Shown: positions 26,136 through 35,633 of the stretch, one piece after another
Numbering within the stretch: position 1 is the stretch's first letter
Layout: each line of letters begins with the position of its first letter
From: an uncultured Tenacibaculum sp.
Lineage (GTDB): Bacteria; Bacteroidota; Bacteroidia; Flavobacteriales; Flavobacteriaceae
NCBI GenBank assembly: GCA_947496185.1
Contig: CANMCD010000005.1
Span: 62,001 to 126,000, forward strand
Length of the DNA stretch: 64,000 bases
Direction: 5' to 3'
Position numbers and translations under genes: made by a program
The notes under the pieces: generated by a model
Database searches by the model: none
Seen by the model: the letters and a program-made list of their open reading frames with translations, nothing else
What the model was told of the DNA's origin: nothing

Positions 26136-26346
26136 TTTTAGACAATGTTTTACTGGCAAAACTGGGCTAAAATAAAAAGCTAACAAAACAACATCAAATG
26201 CAAGTGTTTTAGTTTGGTGTTGTATTAAAACCATACCCCTTATGTATCCTATTAATAATCAAACAAAATTAATCTGTTTAATTGTTCTTATTTTCTGGAA
26301 ATAATCAGATAGTTAGCCCTCATGATAAAAATATGAGGGTTTATAA
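26136..26346. other. Spacer after the palindrome, with a weak selO-side hairpin
   Basis: No gene is recognised. CCCTCAT (26317-26323) pairs with ATGAGGG (26333-26339) just past the selO stop. On the minus strand no clear T-run follows, so this is at most a weak terminator for selO. Confidence 0.45.
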
Positions 26347-27912
26347 TTATGAACTACAGGAAAGCATAGAGCACCCTACTTTATGTCGTGCCCATTCAGG
26401 GCGTTTGGCAAACCATTTCTCATTTGAAGGTTGTTCCTCATATGGGTGTTTTAGTAGTTGATAAAATTCCTCAATTAAAGTATAGTCGCCTTTATCAGCC
26501 TTATCAATTGCCAATTGAGCCATATAGTTCCTAAAGACATATTTAGGGTTTACTAAATTCATGGCTTGCTTTCTTTCTTTATCGGTAATATTTTCTTTTT
26601 GTAGTCTTTCAATGTATGTTACAAACCATTCTTCCCAGTGTTGTTTACTTTCCTTTTTGATGCTTGATAACAGGTAAAAGGCCTTTGTTACCTTTTTAAA
26701 AGCACTTTTAAAAGAATCACTTTTAGATACCTTGGATAGGTTTCTAAAAAAGAGTGTCATGTCAGTTTCTTCAAGTTGTAGAATTTCTTCAAGTTTTCCG
26801 ATGAGTTCAATATCTTTATTATTTTCATGAGTTAGACCCAACTTACTTTTCATCATAGTAATATAGGCGGTATCAAATAACGTATAATATTCATCTAGCA
26901 TCTGTTGAATAGGGGTAACATCTTCAATTAAAGGATACAGTGCATTGGCTAATTTATACGTATTCCAGAGTCCAATTTGAGGTTGGCTACCAAACGAATA
27001 GCGCTTGTGTTGTGCATCTGTAGTGTTGGGAGTCCAGTATGGGTCGTATCCTTCTAACCAACCATAAGGCCCATAGTCAATGGTCAATCCAAGAATAGAC
27101 ATGTTATCTGTATTCATCACACCGTGAACAAAACCTACTCGTTGCCAATGAACAATCATGTCGATAGTTTTATCTCGTACTGTTTTTAAAAAAGCGAGGT
27201 ATTTTTCTTTTCCCGTAGCTGTAATTTCAGGAAAAAAATGCTTGATCGTATAATCGGTTAACTTTTTAAGCAGTTCGGTATTTTTTCTAGCGGCTAAAAT
27301 TTCAAAATTCCCAAATCGAATAAAACTCGGAGCTATTCTACTGACGATGGCTCCTTTTTCGTATGCGGCGTTTCCGTTGTACATGATGTCTCTAAGTACA
27401 TTGTCTCCAGATAAGCTTAAAGATAAGGCCCTTGTTGTAGGAATGTTTAAATGATGCATGGCTTCGCTACATAGATATTCTCGTATAGAAGATCGTAATA
27501 CAGCCAATCCGTCGGCAGTTCTAGAGTAAGGAGTTTCTCCAGCTCCTTTTAGCTGTAGTACCCAACGCTTATTATTGTGTATAATTTCTGCTAAATTAAT
27601 AGCCCTACCATCTCCAAGTTGTCCCGCCCAATTTCCAAATTGGTGACCACCATAGCACATAGCATACGGATGCGTATGTTCAATTAATTCATTTCCTGTA
27701 AATACTTGTAGAAATTGAGGAGAATTGGCAGTTTCTTTTGAAATACCAAGTTCTTTCAACATTTCTTCAGAAACGTGTAGTAATGAAGGGTTTGTTGTTT
27801 TTTTTGGAGTAACATAAGAATAGCAAGCATTTCTAACTTGTCTAGGATAATTTTCTATTTGAATATCTGCAGGTAATTCTTCAATAAAACTATTTTGGAC
27901 GGTAAACTTCAT
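26347..27912 (-). CDS. selO: Protein adenylyltransferase SelO (pseudokinase fold)
   Basis: A 521-residue SelO/YdiU (UPF0061) protein with MCYGGHQFGNWAGQLGDGRAI, QLKGAGETPYSR, LRSSIREYL, VHGVMNTDNMSILG and IDYGPYGWLEGYDP. SelO transfers AMP to Ser/Thr/Tyr of target proteins using a kinase fold with flipped ATP, and it protects against oxidative stress. The C-terminus reads SMLSCSS: Cys stands where animal SelO has selenocysteine. The length matches bacterial SelO. It is monocistronic, with accessory elements on both sides. Confidence 0.95.
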   Translation of the reverse strand: MKFTVQNSFIEELPADIQIENYPRQVRNACYSYVTPKKTTNPSLLHVSEEMLKELGISKETANSPQFLQVFTGNELIEHTHPYAMCYGGHQFGNWAGQLGDGRAINLAEIIHNNKRWVLQLKGAGETPYSRTADGLAVLRSSIREYLCSEAMHHLNIPTTRALSLSLSGDNVLRDIMYNGNAAYEKGAIVSRIAPSFIRFGNFEILAARKNTELLKKLTDYTIKHFFPEITATGKEKYLAFLKTVRDKTIDMIVHWQRVGFVHGVMNTDNMSILGLTIDYGPYGWLEGYDPYWTPNTTDAQHKRYSFGSQPQIGLWNTYKLANALYPLIEDVTPIQQMLDEYYTLFDTAYITMMKSKLGLTHENNKDIELIGKLEEILQLEETDMTLFFRNLSKVSKSDSFKSAFKKVTKAFYLLSSIKKESKQHWEEWFVTYIERLQKENITDKERKQAMNLVNPKYVFRNYMAQLAIDKADKGDYTLIEEFYQLLKHPYEEQPSNEKWFAKRPEWARHKVGCSMLSCSS

Positions 27913-27996
27913 TTTGTAAAAGTGCTATTGATACCAATTTTAATTTGGTGTAATTTTATCGTTATTAGGAGTAAAATTAGTTAAAAATTAGTGGTA

Positions 27997-28320
27997 ATAC
28001 TATTTCTATCGCTAAATTACATATGAACTCATCTTGACTTTTTCTATTCCCTAAAAAATAACTGAAATTCGCCCATATTTTGTTACTTTTTTCATTCGTA
28101 GCACTGCTAGGGCTTTCAAAAAGCGCCTTATCTGGTCAAATTTCAACTCATTTTCGGTTAAAAACAAAAAGTCAAGATGAGTTCATTAAAAAAATGATGA
28201 TTTTTTGTGTTAGATAATAAATAAAAATCAGTCATAGCCTTAGTTATGAGTTATTTTTATTTTGAAAAATAGCGTAAAAAGGTGCATTTTAATTGAGTAA
28301 TTTAGAGATAGAAATAGTAT
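27997..28320. repeat. Outer inverted-repeat pair of a MITE-like element
   Basis: The 24-nt arm 27997-28020 (ATACTATTTCTATCGCTAAA then TTAC) and the arm 28297-28320 are reverse complements with one mismatch. They bracket a 324-bp unit without coding capacity, containing a second inverted pair at 28023-28043/28166-28186. No clear target duplication was recognised outside. Confidence 0.65.
28023..28186. repeat. Inner 164-bp element with perfect 21-bp terminal inverted repeats
   Basis: ATGAACTCATCTTGACTTTT (28023-28042, one more T at 28043) is exactly mirrored at 28166-28186. The interior of about 120 bp has no ORF, and part of it (CATTCGTAGCACTGCTAGG, GCGCCTTATCTGG) is more GC-rich than its surroundings. 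Size, perfect TIRs and lack of coding capacity are those of a miniature inverted-repeat transposable element. A copy-number search would settle it. Confidence 0.7.
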
Positions 28321-28406
28321 AAGGTAGTATTGGATGAAAATTAGGATTGTTAAAAACAAATTATCACGAAGTTTAAGTATTTTTACTTTTTAAAACCAGC
28401 CAATTC

Positions 28407-29600
28407 ATGAAAAATTTTTTAGAAAAGACAGAGGATTATGTTATTGACTATTTAAACGAAAATTTAGGTAAGGAGTTTGTATATCATAGTATCGCTCATA
28501 CACAACGAGTAGTAGAAAAAACCAAAGAATTGGCTACATTAGAAAAATTAGAAGAAGAAGAAGTCGAATTATTGGTTACTGCTGCTTGGTTTCATGATAC
28601 TGGGTATGCTAATAATGTCGAGCATCATGAAGAAGAAAGTGTGAAAATAGCGACTCAATTTTTGAAGGATGAAAAGAGAGAGGAAATAGTAACTCAGGTT
28701 ACAGAAATAATTTTAGCCACTAAAATGGGAGTAAGCCCCAATAGTAAATTAGGAAAATTATTAAAAGATGCAGATTGTGCCCATTTAGGTAGTAAAAACT
28801 ATGATGAATTTTCTACTTTATTGAAAAAGGAATTAGAGCTAGTAAGAGGATTACAATTTTCAGAAGAAGCATGGTTAGAAAACAATATTAACTTTTTATC
28901 AAATGAACATAAATTTTACTCAAAGAGTGCCGTTAAATCATGGGGGAAGCAAAAGGGAAAAAATTTAGCTCAACTCTTGAAAGCAGAAAAAAAGATAAAA
29001 CAAGAATCGGTAAAAATTAAGCAACGAAAAGAAGAATTAGCCTTTAAAAAGAACAAGGTTGATTTACCAGAAAGAGGAATTGAAACAATGTTTAGAGTTG
29101 CTTTGCGAAATCACATAACCCTTAGTGATATAGCCGATACCAAAGCCAATATTTTACTATCGGTAAATGCGATTATCATTTCTATGACGCTTTCTACTTT
29201 AATTCCCAAATTAGACAATCCATCTAATAGTTATTTGTTAGTACCTTCTATTATATTTATGGCGTTTACGGTGGTGTCTATCATTTTATCTATACTGGCT
29301 ACTCGCCCTAATGTAACACAAGGAAAGTTTACAAAAGAAGATGTTGCAGAGAAGAAAGTAAACCTTATCTTTTTTGGAAACTTTCATAAAATGAGTCTGC
29401 CAGATTTTGAGTGGGCGATGGATGAAATGTTAAAAGATCGCGATTATCTTTACGGTTCATTGACGAAAGATTTATACTTTTTAGGTTTGGTACTTAATAG
29501 AAAATATAGCCTACTAAGAACCACTTATACTGTTTTTATGATTGGTATAATTGTTAGTGTGGTAGCTTTTGCTGTGGCCTTTTATATGCAAAATCCGTAA
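28407..29600 (+). CDS. HD phosphohydrolase fused to a Pycsar-effector-like (DUF5706) membrane domain
   Basis: A 397-residue two-part protein. Residues 1-180 form an HD domain: YHSIAHTQRV (His27, His31), FHDTGY (His63-Asp64), HHEEES (73-78) and KDADCAHLG (about 124) supply a complete metal site of the phosphohydrolase/phosphodiesterase type. A charged coiled-coil linker (about 185-220) leads to MFRVALRNHITLSDIADTKA, NILLSVNAIIISMTLS and two TM helices, then a last TM near the C-terminus. This second half is the DUF5706 domain, the transmembrane effector domain (PycTM) of Pycsar antiphage systems, which responds to cCMP/cUMP. No pyrimidine cyclase gene is in the window. The gene ends 7 bp from the convergent GAF gene. 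Confidence 0.8.
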   Translation: MKNFLEKTEDYVIDYLNENLGKEFVYHSIAHTQRVVEKTKELATLEKLEEEEVELLVTAAWFHDTGYANNVEHHEEESVKIATQFLKDEKREEIVTQVTEIILATKMGVSPNSKLGKLLKDADCAHLGSKNYDEFSTLLKKELELVRGLQFSEEAWLENNINFLSNEHKFYSKSAVKSWGKQKGKNLAQLLKAEKKIKQESVKIKQRKEELAFKKNKVDLPERGIETMFRVALRNHITLSDIADTKANILLSVNAIIISMTLSTLIPKLDNPSNSYLLVPSIIFMAFTVVSIILSILATRPNVTQGKFTKEDVAEKKVNLIFFGNFHKMSLPDFEWAMDEMLKDRDYLYGSLTKDLYFLGLVLNRKYSLLRTTYTVFMIGIIVSVVAFAVAFYMQNP

Positions 29601-29607
29601 GAGAACT

Positions 29608-31995
29608 TTACGATTTAAATTCATCCAATAGTTGATCGATGGTCATTGTTTTTTCTTCAGAAAAAGCATCTTGATATAATACGGTTACTCTAAGTGCCTT
29701 TAAGCCAGAAACTCCTTGTAAGTCTTCAATAGCAAGCTGTTCTACTTCGCCAAGTAAGTTTTTAGATTGTAGGTATTTGATGTACTTTAGGTACTCTCTG
29801 GCGTCTTTATCTTGTGAGTATACAATGGCTATTTTACCAGGTACAGTAAGGCGCTCGTTGGTGTTTTTGATATGCGCTTTATCGATACGTTTTTTTATAA
29901 TCTCATAACGGATATTATATGCGCCATCAACATCAAACTGTTTTTCATCCATCCTAAACTTGATGGATAAAGCATTGCTGTGAACTAGAATTAACGAAGC
30001 TACTTCTAGATCATGAGAAAGGTATTCACGTGTGGCATAAGCAAGATTTTCCATTTCGCACATGGTTTGTAATTGCCATAGCCTCAAATTGTATAGATAT
30101 AAGTCGTCAAATTTAGATTGATTTGTAAGTGATTGCCCTATATACATATTATATTCAATACCGTCGGTTTTGTAGCGTTCAAAATAATGAGGAAACATTT
30201 CTTGTGCTTCTTGTTGTTTTGTGTCAATAAATTTGGCCAGCTTATCATTGAGTTTAGTAACACTTTCTTCATAAGACTTACGTTTATCATACACTACATG
30301 AAGGTTTTTATCTAAACTGCGAGTATACGTTTTAACCAGTTTTTTTAAGGAGTTGTTGCGTTCTTTTACATGGTTAAACACAGGGTAAATTTCTTTTTTG
30401 AGAAAGTCTAAAATACTAATTTCATCTCCAGCTTTTAATCCTTGAGTTACTTCTTGTAAGTATTCATTTACCCTAAAAATAAGTTCATTGTATATAGGGA
30501 GTTTTTCAGTCTTACAAGCCTCATTTAACACTTTTATAGCAAGGGTTAGCTGGGTAGTTAGGTCTTCCTTAATGGCTGTGTTTCTAGCTATAGAAGATCC
30601 TTTAATATCAATTTGTCCGTAAAGAGGAAAAACATCTTTAAAGACAATTTCTTCAATTTTAGCATTTTTTTCTTTGTTGAAAATTGCTTTTTGATAGTTT
30701 TCGGCTGCTTCATAAAAACGCCATTTTACTGAAGGATGAATTGAGGTATAGTGTTCTTGTATAGTGGCTTCTAAAATATTTAAAAATTCTTCAGAATTTC
30801 GTTCGGCAGCTGTTTCAAAAACAGGAATAACATCTTTAAGTTTCTGTTTGTTAACAGAGTTTAATTCATAAGCCCTAGGCGAAGCAATTTCTAATAGTAC
30901 TAGATCTTTGGTATTAGAAGTTTTAATAGGAATTAAAATGATACTCCCAACTCCTTTTTTCTTTAATGTTTTATAGAAGGTGTTTTTGGCATGTTTACCA
31001 TAATTTTCTATATCAGATATGATAACATCTACATTGCTTTCAAACAAATTAGTAACAATATGATCACAAAAGAAATCGTTACAATCTAAGGTTGTGCCTT
31101 CATCAAAGATGATACTCTCCGCTTTGACTACTTTAGGAGATTGTATACCTGTATAGCTTACGTCAAAAACAGAAAACCCTACCATTAAGTCCTTGATTGC
31201 ATAGAATTCACTTAAGTTTTCTCGTAGTTTGTCTGTTATTTTCCCGTCGTCTCTTTGCAGTAAATTTGTTCGAATGGCAGTAAGTGTTTCATCGGCAGTT
31301 ACATCAAAGAGGTTCATGATTCCAAAGCCTTTAAAAATATAAGAGTTTGGCGGAAATTTCTCTTTCCATAAATCAATATTACCAAAGTTATCTAATAGTA
31401 ATTTGATATCATCCTCGGTAATTTTTGGTGCGTTTTCTGTTGGATAAATTTCCATAAAATCACCATTAAAAGCTACCCTATAATGTTTAGTAACTCCTAG
31501 GTTTTTATCGGGGATGTCAAAATAAAAAGGTCTTTTTAAGTCAATTGGGTACTTATATACTAGTCCAATAATCATAGTACAGGCAAAAGTGTACATGATG
31601 TTATCTTCGTAGTTTCGCACTTTTAGGGTGTAGTCATCTCCTGCATTTTCTAGAATCGATTTAAATCGTTCTGTAAATTTGAATGTAGTAAATGAGAAAG
31701 GAACTGTAGCTGCCTTTATTTCATTGGTACTTAGTATTTCAGGAAATAAGGTTTCTAAAAGAAGATCGATTATATTTTCATGCTTTTTTAGTAGTGAAAA
31801 ATCAGTAAAGCCATGGATGAGTTCAGGATATTTTTCTATTTCTTTTATCATCACTTTTGACGATTTATGGAAAGGATGTTCTTTTAGGGCTTCGCTTCCG
31901 TATTTTTGAAAAACTTCAAAAATTTTTTTAAAGCTTATATGTAACTCAAGTGGGAGTTCCATATGTTCGATTTCCTGTATATTTCTTATGTCCAT
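29608..31995 (-). CDS. Large GAF-domain protein of unknown function
   Basis: A 795-residue soluble protein. The clearest domain is a GAF-like sensor at about residues 240-400 (MVGFSVFDVSYTG, DVIISDIENYGK, GVGSIILIPIKT, DLVLLEIASPRAYELN). The C-terminal third contains a helical region (about 520-600) and a conserved-looking block QLQTMCEMENLAYATREYLSHDLEVASLILVHS. No TM or signal peptide is seen. GAF domains bind small ligands including cyclic nucleotides. Proteins of this length with one GAF domain are found in many Flavobacteriia without assigned function. A -7-like box lies at 32018-32025. It converges on the HD/Pycsar gene, and a functional link is inference only. Confidence 0.65.
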   Translation of the reverse strand: MDIRNIQEIEHMELPLELHISFKKIFEVFQKYGSEALKEHPFHKSSKVMIKEIEKYPELIHGFTDFSLLKKHENIIDLLLETLFPEILSTNEIKAATVPFSFTTFKFTERFKSILENAGDDYTLKVRNYEDNIMYTFACTMIIGLVYKYPIDLKRPFYFDIPDKNLGVTKHYRVAFNGDFMEIYPTENAPKITEDDIKLLLDNFGNIDLWKEKFPPNSYIFKGFGIMNLFDVTADETLTAIRTNLLQRDDGKITDKLRENLSEFYAIKDLMVGFSVFDVSYTGIQSPKVVKAESIIFDEGTTLDCNDFFCDHIVTNLFESNVDVIISDIENYGKHAKNTFYKTLKKKGVGSIILIPIKTSNTKDLVLLEIASPRAYELNSVNKQKLKDVIPVFETAAERNSEEFLNILEATIQEHYTSIHPSVKWRFYEAAENYQKAIFNKEKNAKIEEIVFKDVFPLYGQIDIKGSSIARNTAIKEDLTTQLTLAIKVLNEACKTEKLPIYNELIFRVNEYLQEVTQGLKAGDEISILDFLKKEIYPVFNHVKERNNSLKKLVKTYTRSLDKNLHVVYDKRKSYEESVTKLNDKLAKFIDTKQQEAQEMFPHYFERYKTDGIEYNMYIGQSLTNQSKFDDLYLYNLRLWQLQTMCEMENLAYATREYLSHDLEVASLILVHSNALSIKFRMDEKQFDVDGAYNIRYEIIKKRIDKAHIKNTNERLTVPGKIAIVYSQDKDAREYLKYIKYLQSKNLLGEVEQLAIEDLQGVSGLKALRVTVLYQDAFSEEKTMTIDQLLDEFKS

Positions 31996-32305
31996 AATGT
32001 CTGATTTTTTCCCCTTACAAATTTACGAAATAGCAACTTACTCTAGTGTTTTCCTAACTTTTTATTATTTGAGTTGTTATTTCTAGTTACGTGAAAATTA
32101 GAAAATCTTCGCTAAAATATACGATTTATAATTTGAAATGATCGAAATAAGTAGCTCTTTCCCATTCTTATTTCAACATAAAAAAGGGATACTTTTGTTA
32201 TCTACCTTTATATAAAAAGAAAAAAATCTTTATTTTCCTTTACAGTAATTTTAAATTAAAACGGTTATTACATTATTTTTACTACCCAAAATACCAAAGT
32301 AAGAT
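31996..32305. other. Divergent promoter region
   Basis: A 310-bp spacer between the GAF gene (minus) and the hydrolase gene (plus), with high A/T content. TAAATTTG on the minus strand (32025 to 32018) matches the -7 consensus and would start GAF transcription near 32013, about 18 nt before its ATG. No other structure was recognised. Confidence 0.45.
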
Positions 32306-33121
32306 ATGAAGCTAACATTCAACTTTTCTCACGGAACTGTAGAAGGAATTTTAAAAGAGAGTGCATCAAACGAGTGTATTGTCATTATAACCAACGGACA
32401 TAATGGGTTCTATAGCTATGGAATGTTTCCTTATATTCAAGAAGCATTACTTAAAAATGGCATAGCCTCTTTTAGTTATAACTTTAGTCATGGAGGAGTT
32501 ATTGGTAGTTCGGATGTATTTGAGGACATTGAGAAGTATGAGAAAAACTGTATGCGATTAGAAAAGTTAGATTTCATAGAAGTTCACAAGGAAATTGCAT
32601 GCAAATATCCAACAACAAAAATCTTTCATTTAACCCATAGTTTGGGAGGGATACCTACTACTTTTGGTATTGCTATGTTAGAAAAACAAGGTATTGAAAT
32701 AGGGGGAGCTATCTTGTTAGCGACTGTAAAAAAACTCGATATTTGGTCTAAAGAGGTAATAGATCAATGGAAAAAAGACAAAGTTCTTTACAAGAAAAAT
32801 AACAGAACCCAACAAGAATTACCACAAGGGAGTGAGTTTTTGAATGAGGTATTAGCTGCTAAAACAGATTGGAATGTTGAAGAGAAATTAAAAGAGATTA
32901 ATACACCGTTTTATTATATACATGGGAAATTAGATGAGGCAATACCGTATGAACATAGTGTTAGTCAATACTTATGGAAAAACACAAGTTCAGAAATAAG
33001 TTTATTAGAAAATGCTACTCACACATTAAATACCAAACACCCATTTGAAGGGGCGACAACTCAGTTAAAGGAGTTTGTTGATTTAACTATTGCTTGGGTT
33101 AAAAGACAAAATGAAGATTAG
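32306..33121 (+). CDS. Alpha/beta hydrolase
   Basis: A 271-residue protein with an alpha/beta-hydrolase fold. The nucleophile elbow is LTHSLGGIP (Ser about 117), where the first small residue of the usual G-x-S-x-G is Thr. The acid is probably in GKLDEAIP (about 211) and the His in ENATHTLN (about 235). An early NGHNGFYSYGMF segment likely forms the oxyanion region. Such enzymes hydrolyse esters or thioesters; the substrate is unknown. The gene is monocistronic and has no signal peptide. Confidence 0.75.
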   Translation: MKLTFNFSHGTVEGILKESASNECIVIITNGHNGFYSYGMFPYIQEALLKNGIASFSYNFSHGGVIGSSDVFEDIEKYEKNCMRLEKLDFIEVHKEIACKYPTTKIFHLTHSLGGIPTTFGIAMLEKQGIEIGGAILLATVKKLDIWSKEVIDQWKKDKVLYKKNNRTQQELPQGSEFLNEVLAAKTDWNVEEKLKEINTPFYYIHGKLDEAIPYEHSVSQYLWKNTSSEISLLENATHTLNTKHPFEGATTQLKEFVDLTIAWVKRQNED

Positions 33122-33212
33122 CAGTAATTTTGAATGTCTAAAAAACCTAAACTACTTTTCAGTAATTTAGGTTTGATTTCTATGAATTTTATTCTTTAAG
33201 ATGGAAGTATGA

Positions 33213-33978
33213 TTAGTAATATGAAATATTTACGACATACGTATCCTTTTTTGTAGACTCGGAATCTATATGAGTAGCTTTGATTATATAACCATCTTTG
33301 TCATATTGATAGGTAACTTCTTTTGATTTAACAATCTCGCCTTTGTCATTTTTTAAAACGTACTTGGTTAGATTATTTATTGGCATTAAGCTTTTTGCCT
33401 TGATCGCCTCTATGTTTGCTCCTTTAAAACCAATGTTTGAGTTGTCTAATAAAGCAATAAAGCCACCTCGTTTTAACGTATGAAATATAAAATTGGGTTT
33501 ATTATCATATGTTATCTCAGCTCTGTATTCCTTTTCTTCAAAGGTGTCATCGTTATAGTTATACTCCTTCTCGAAATAAATTACTTCGGAAGGATTCCCT
33601 TTAGCGTCGTATTTAACAGGCATTTTTTTTCCCGAATATCCTTTAATTGGTGAATTGATTAACTTTTGAAGATCAAAAGATTTATTATAGTTATTGCCGT
33701 TTGCATCAAATGTGTTTTTCTTTTTACCCAGTATGAAATTAAGGGGAATGTTTTTGTTTGAATTAATAAGGGTTATTTTTACGATGTCTATTTCCAGCAG
33801 GATAATTAAAGTTTAAGGTAAGATCCTCCTTATTTTCACCTTTTGTAGACATTTTCTTGACTAGTTTATTAACTGGCTTGTCGTTTTGGTCGTCAAAATC
33901 ATCAGATAAACTATTACTACAACTTATAGCTGTTGAAACTCCTATGATCACAGCTAAGTGGAACTTTAAATTTTTCAT
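33213..33978 (-). pseudogene. Frameshifted lipoprotein gene of unknown family
   Basis: The start at 33978 encodes a lipoprotein signal (MKNLKFHLAVIIGVSTAISC, Cys20) followed by an acidic SNSLSDDFDDQND stretch, and this frame stops after 71 codons. A second frame continues without stops from KITLINSNKNIPLNFILGKK through NTFDANGNNYNKSF to the C-terminus ending TYVVNISYY at 33213. Removing one base from the A5 run on the minus strand (33776-33780) joins the two frames into one protein of about 254 residues. The C-terminal half has YDxxGxxxxA/V repeats (KYDAKGNPSEVIYF, YDKDGYIIKATH), as in YD/RHS-like or DUF4595-type lipoproteins. Pseudogene, slippage or sequencing error. Confidence 0.75.
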
Positions 33979-34318
33979 AATACAATATAAAATATGTTAA
34001 AAAATAATAGTCAATATTATGAATAAAAATTTTAACAAAATAACTTCATAAAGACAATAAGGGTTAATGTTTTTGTTAATGTATTAGTATTAAATTTGTC
34101 TTTTTATTATTAATTTGTTATTATTTGTGTAGTGAGTATTAGTGTAGTTAAAATTATAGTTTAATTATTTAAAAGAATACAAGTTTTTTCTAATAAGCTA
34201 AAAGAGAAGTAAGTATAGTGTAGAAAGTTGAAGGTCTTCAAGTTTGCTAACAATAACGGATAAAAAAACACCATTTCTTTATAGGATATGGTGTCTTAAT
34301 TCTTTTATGTTTATGATC
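33979..34318. other. Spacer between the frameshifted lipoprotein gene and der
   Basis: 340 bp, very A/T-rich. The lipoprotein promoter should lie here. The only recognised structure is the der terminator at 34262-34294. Confidence 0.5.
34262..34294 (-). terminator. der terminator
   Basis: On the minus strand ACACCAT (34294-34288) pairs with ATGGTGT (34274-34268) over a 13-nt loop and is followed by a run of seven T (34268-34262 as A on the plus strand). It begins 25 nt after the der stop. Confidence 0.8.
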
Positions 34319-35629
34319 TTATTTTTGTCTAAAATAAATACTAATGGGTACACCTGTAAAATCGTAATGCTCACGTAACTGATTTTCTACATAACGTCTA
34401 TACGGCTCTTTTATATATTGTGGTAAATTAGCAAAAAATGCAAATTGAGGAGTATGCGTTGGTAGTTGCATACAATATTTGATTTTTATAAATTTTCCTT
34501 TGGTAGCAGGGGGTGGATTGTGTTGTACAATTTCAAGCATTGCTTCATTCAACTTACTTGTTTGAATACGACGTTTTCTATTTTCAAAAACTAAAACAGC
34601 AGATTCAATAGCTTTAAAAATACGTTGCTTGGTTAAGGCCGATATGAAAATAATAGGTACGTCTGTAAAAGGCGCGATTTTTTTTCGGATCTGAGCTTCA
34701 AAGTCACGCATGGTATTGGTTTCCTTTTCTACCAAATCCCATTTGTTAACCAGAATAATAACTCCTTTTCTGTTCTTTTCAGCTAACCAAAATATTTTTT
34801 CATCCTGTCCTTCAAAGCCTCTCGTAGCATCAATCATAACAATGGCAACATCTGAATGTTCGATGGCTCTTACAGCTCTCATAACAGAATAAAATTCTAA
34901 ATCTTCTTTGACTTTAGATTTTTTACGTATTCCTGCCGTATCAACAAGATTAAAATCAAATCCAAAACGGTTGTATTGGGTATCTATCGAATCACGTGTA
35001 GTTCCTGCAATATTGGTAACAATATTTCTGTCTTCTCCAATTAGTGCATTGATAAATGATGATTTTCCTGCATTTGGCCTTCCTACAACGGCAAAACGTG
35101 GTAATTCGTCAGCAGGTTCTTCATCGTCAAAAGGAGCAGGAATTTTTTCCGCGATAGCGTCTAACAAATCTCCTGTACCACTTCCGTTAATAGAAGAAAT
35201 AGTATAGTAATCGCCTAAACCTAAATTATAAAATTCCACCGCGTCAGCACTTCTCATTGCATTGTCTACCTTGTTAACAGCCATAAATAAAGGCTTTTTA
35301 ACTTGGCGTAAAATTTTTGCAACAGCTTCATCCATTGGCGTAATTCCTTGTTCTACATCTACGACAAAAACAATGATATCCGATTCATCAATAGCTAATT
35401 GTACTTGCTTTCTGATTTCTCCTTCAAAAATATCATCAGATCCTACTACATAACCTCCCGTATCAATTACCGAAAACTCTTTGCCGTTCCACTCCGATTT
35501 TCCGTAATGTCTGTCTCTGGTAACTCCACTTACCGAATCAACAATGGCTTCCCGACGTTGTACCAATCGATTAAACAACGTTGATTTACCTACATTGGGC
35601 CTTCCTACAATAGCTATTATGTTACTCAT
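34319..35629 (-). CDS. der: Ribosome biogenesis GTPase Der (EngA)
   Basis: A 436-residue protein with two tandem G domains and a C-terminal KH-like domain, the Der signature. The first P-loop is GRPNVGKST (8-16) with DTGGY and NKVD. The second is GRPNAGKSS (about 182) with [11 protein letters not shown] and NKWD. The KH-like domain ends [12 protein letters not shown]. Der acts in 50S assembly and is essential in most bacteria. It has its own consensus promoter (35634-35663) placed so close that the transcript should start at or next to the ATG. Confidence 0.97.
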   Translation of the reverse strand: MSNIIAIVGRPNVGKSTLFNRLVQRREAIVDSVSGVTRDRHYGKSEWNGKEFSVIDTGGYVVGSDDIFEGEIRKQVQLAIDESDIIVFVVDVEQGITPMDEAVAKILRQVKKPLFMAVNKVDNAMRSADAVEFYNLGLGDYYTISSINGSGTGDLLDAIAEKIPAPFDDEEPADELPRFAVVGRPNAGKSSFINALIGEDRNIVTNIAGTTRDSIDTQYNRFGFDFNLVDTAGIRKKSKVKEDLEFYSVMRAVRAIEHSDVAIVMIDATRGFEGQDEKIFWLAEKNRKGVIILVNKWDLVEKETNTMRDFEAQIRKKIAPFTDVPIIFISALTKQRIFKAIESAVLVFENRKRRIQTSKLNEAMLEIVQHNPPPATKGKFIKIKYCMQLPTHTPQFAFFANLPQYIKEPYRRYVENQLREHYDFTGVPISIYFRQK

Positions 35630-35633
35630 GCCG

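Larger units (their letters stand above)
27913..28406. other. Intergenic region between selO and the HD/Pycsar gene
   Basis: The two flanking genes are divergent. The spacer of 494 bp consists largely of nested inverted repeats (27997-28320). No coding sequence and no clear TAnnTTTG box for the plus-strand gene was seen after 28320. Confidence 0.5.

Noticed and set aside
28407-31995. A complete Pycsar defence system
   Set aside because: No pyrimidine nucleotide cyclase is encoded in the window, so only an effector-like domain can be claimed.
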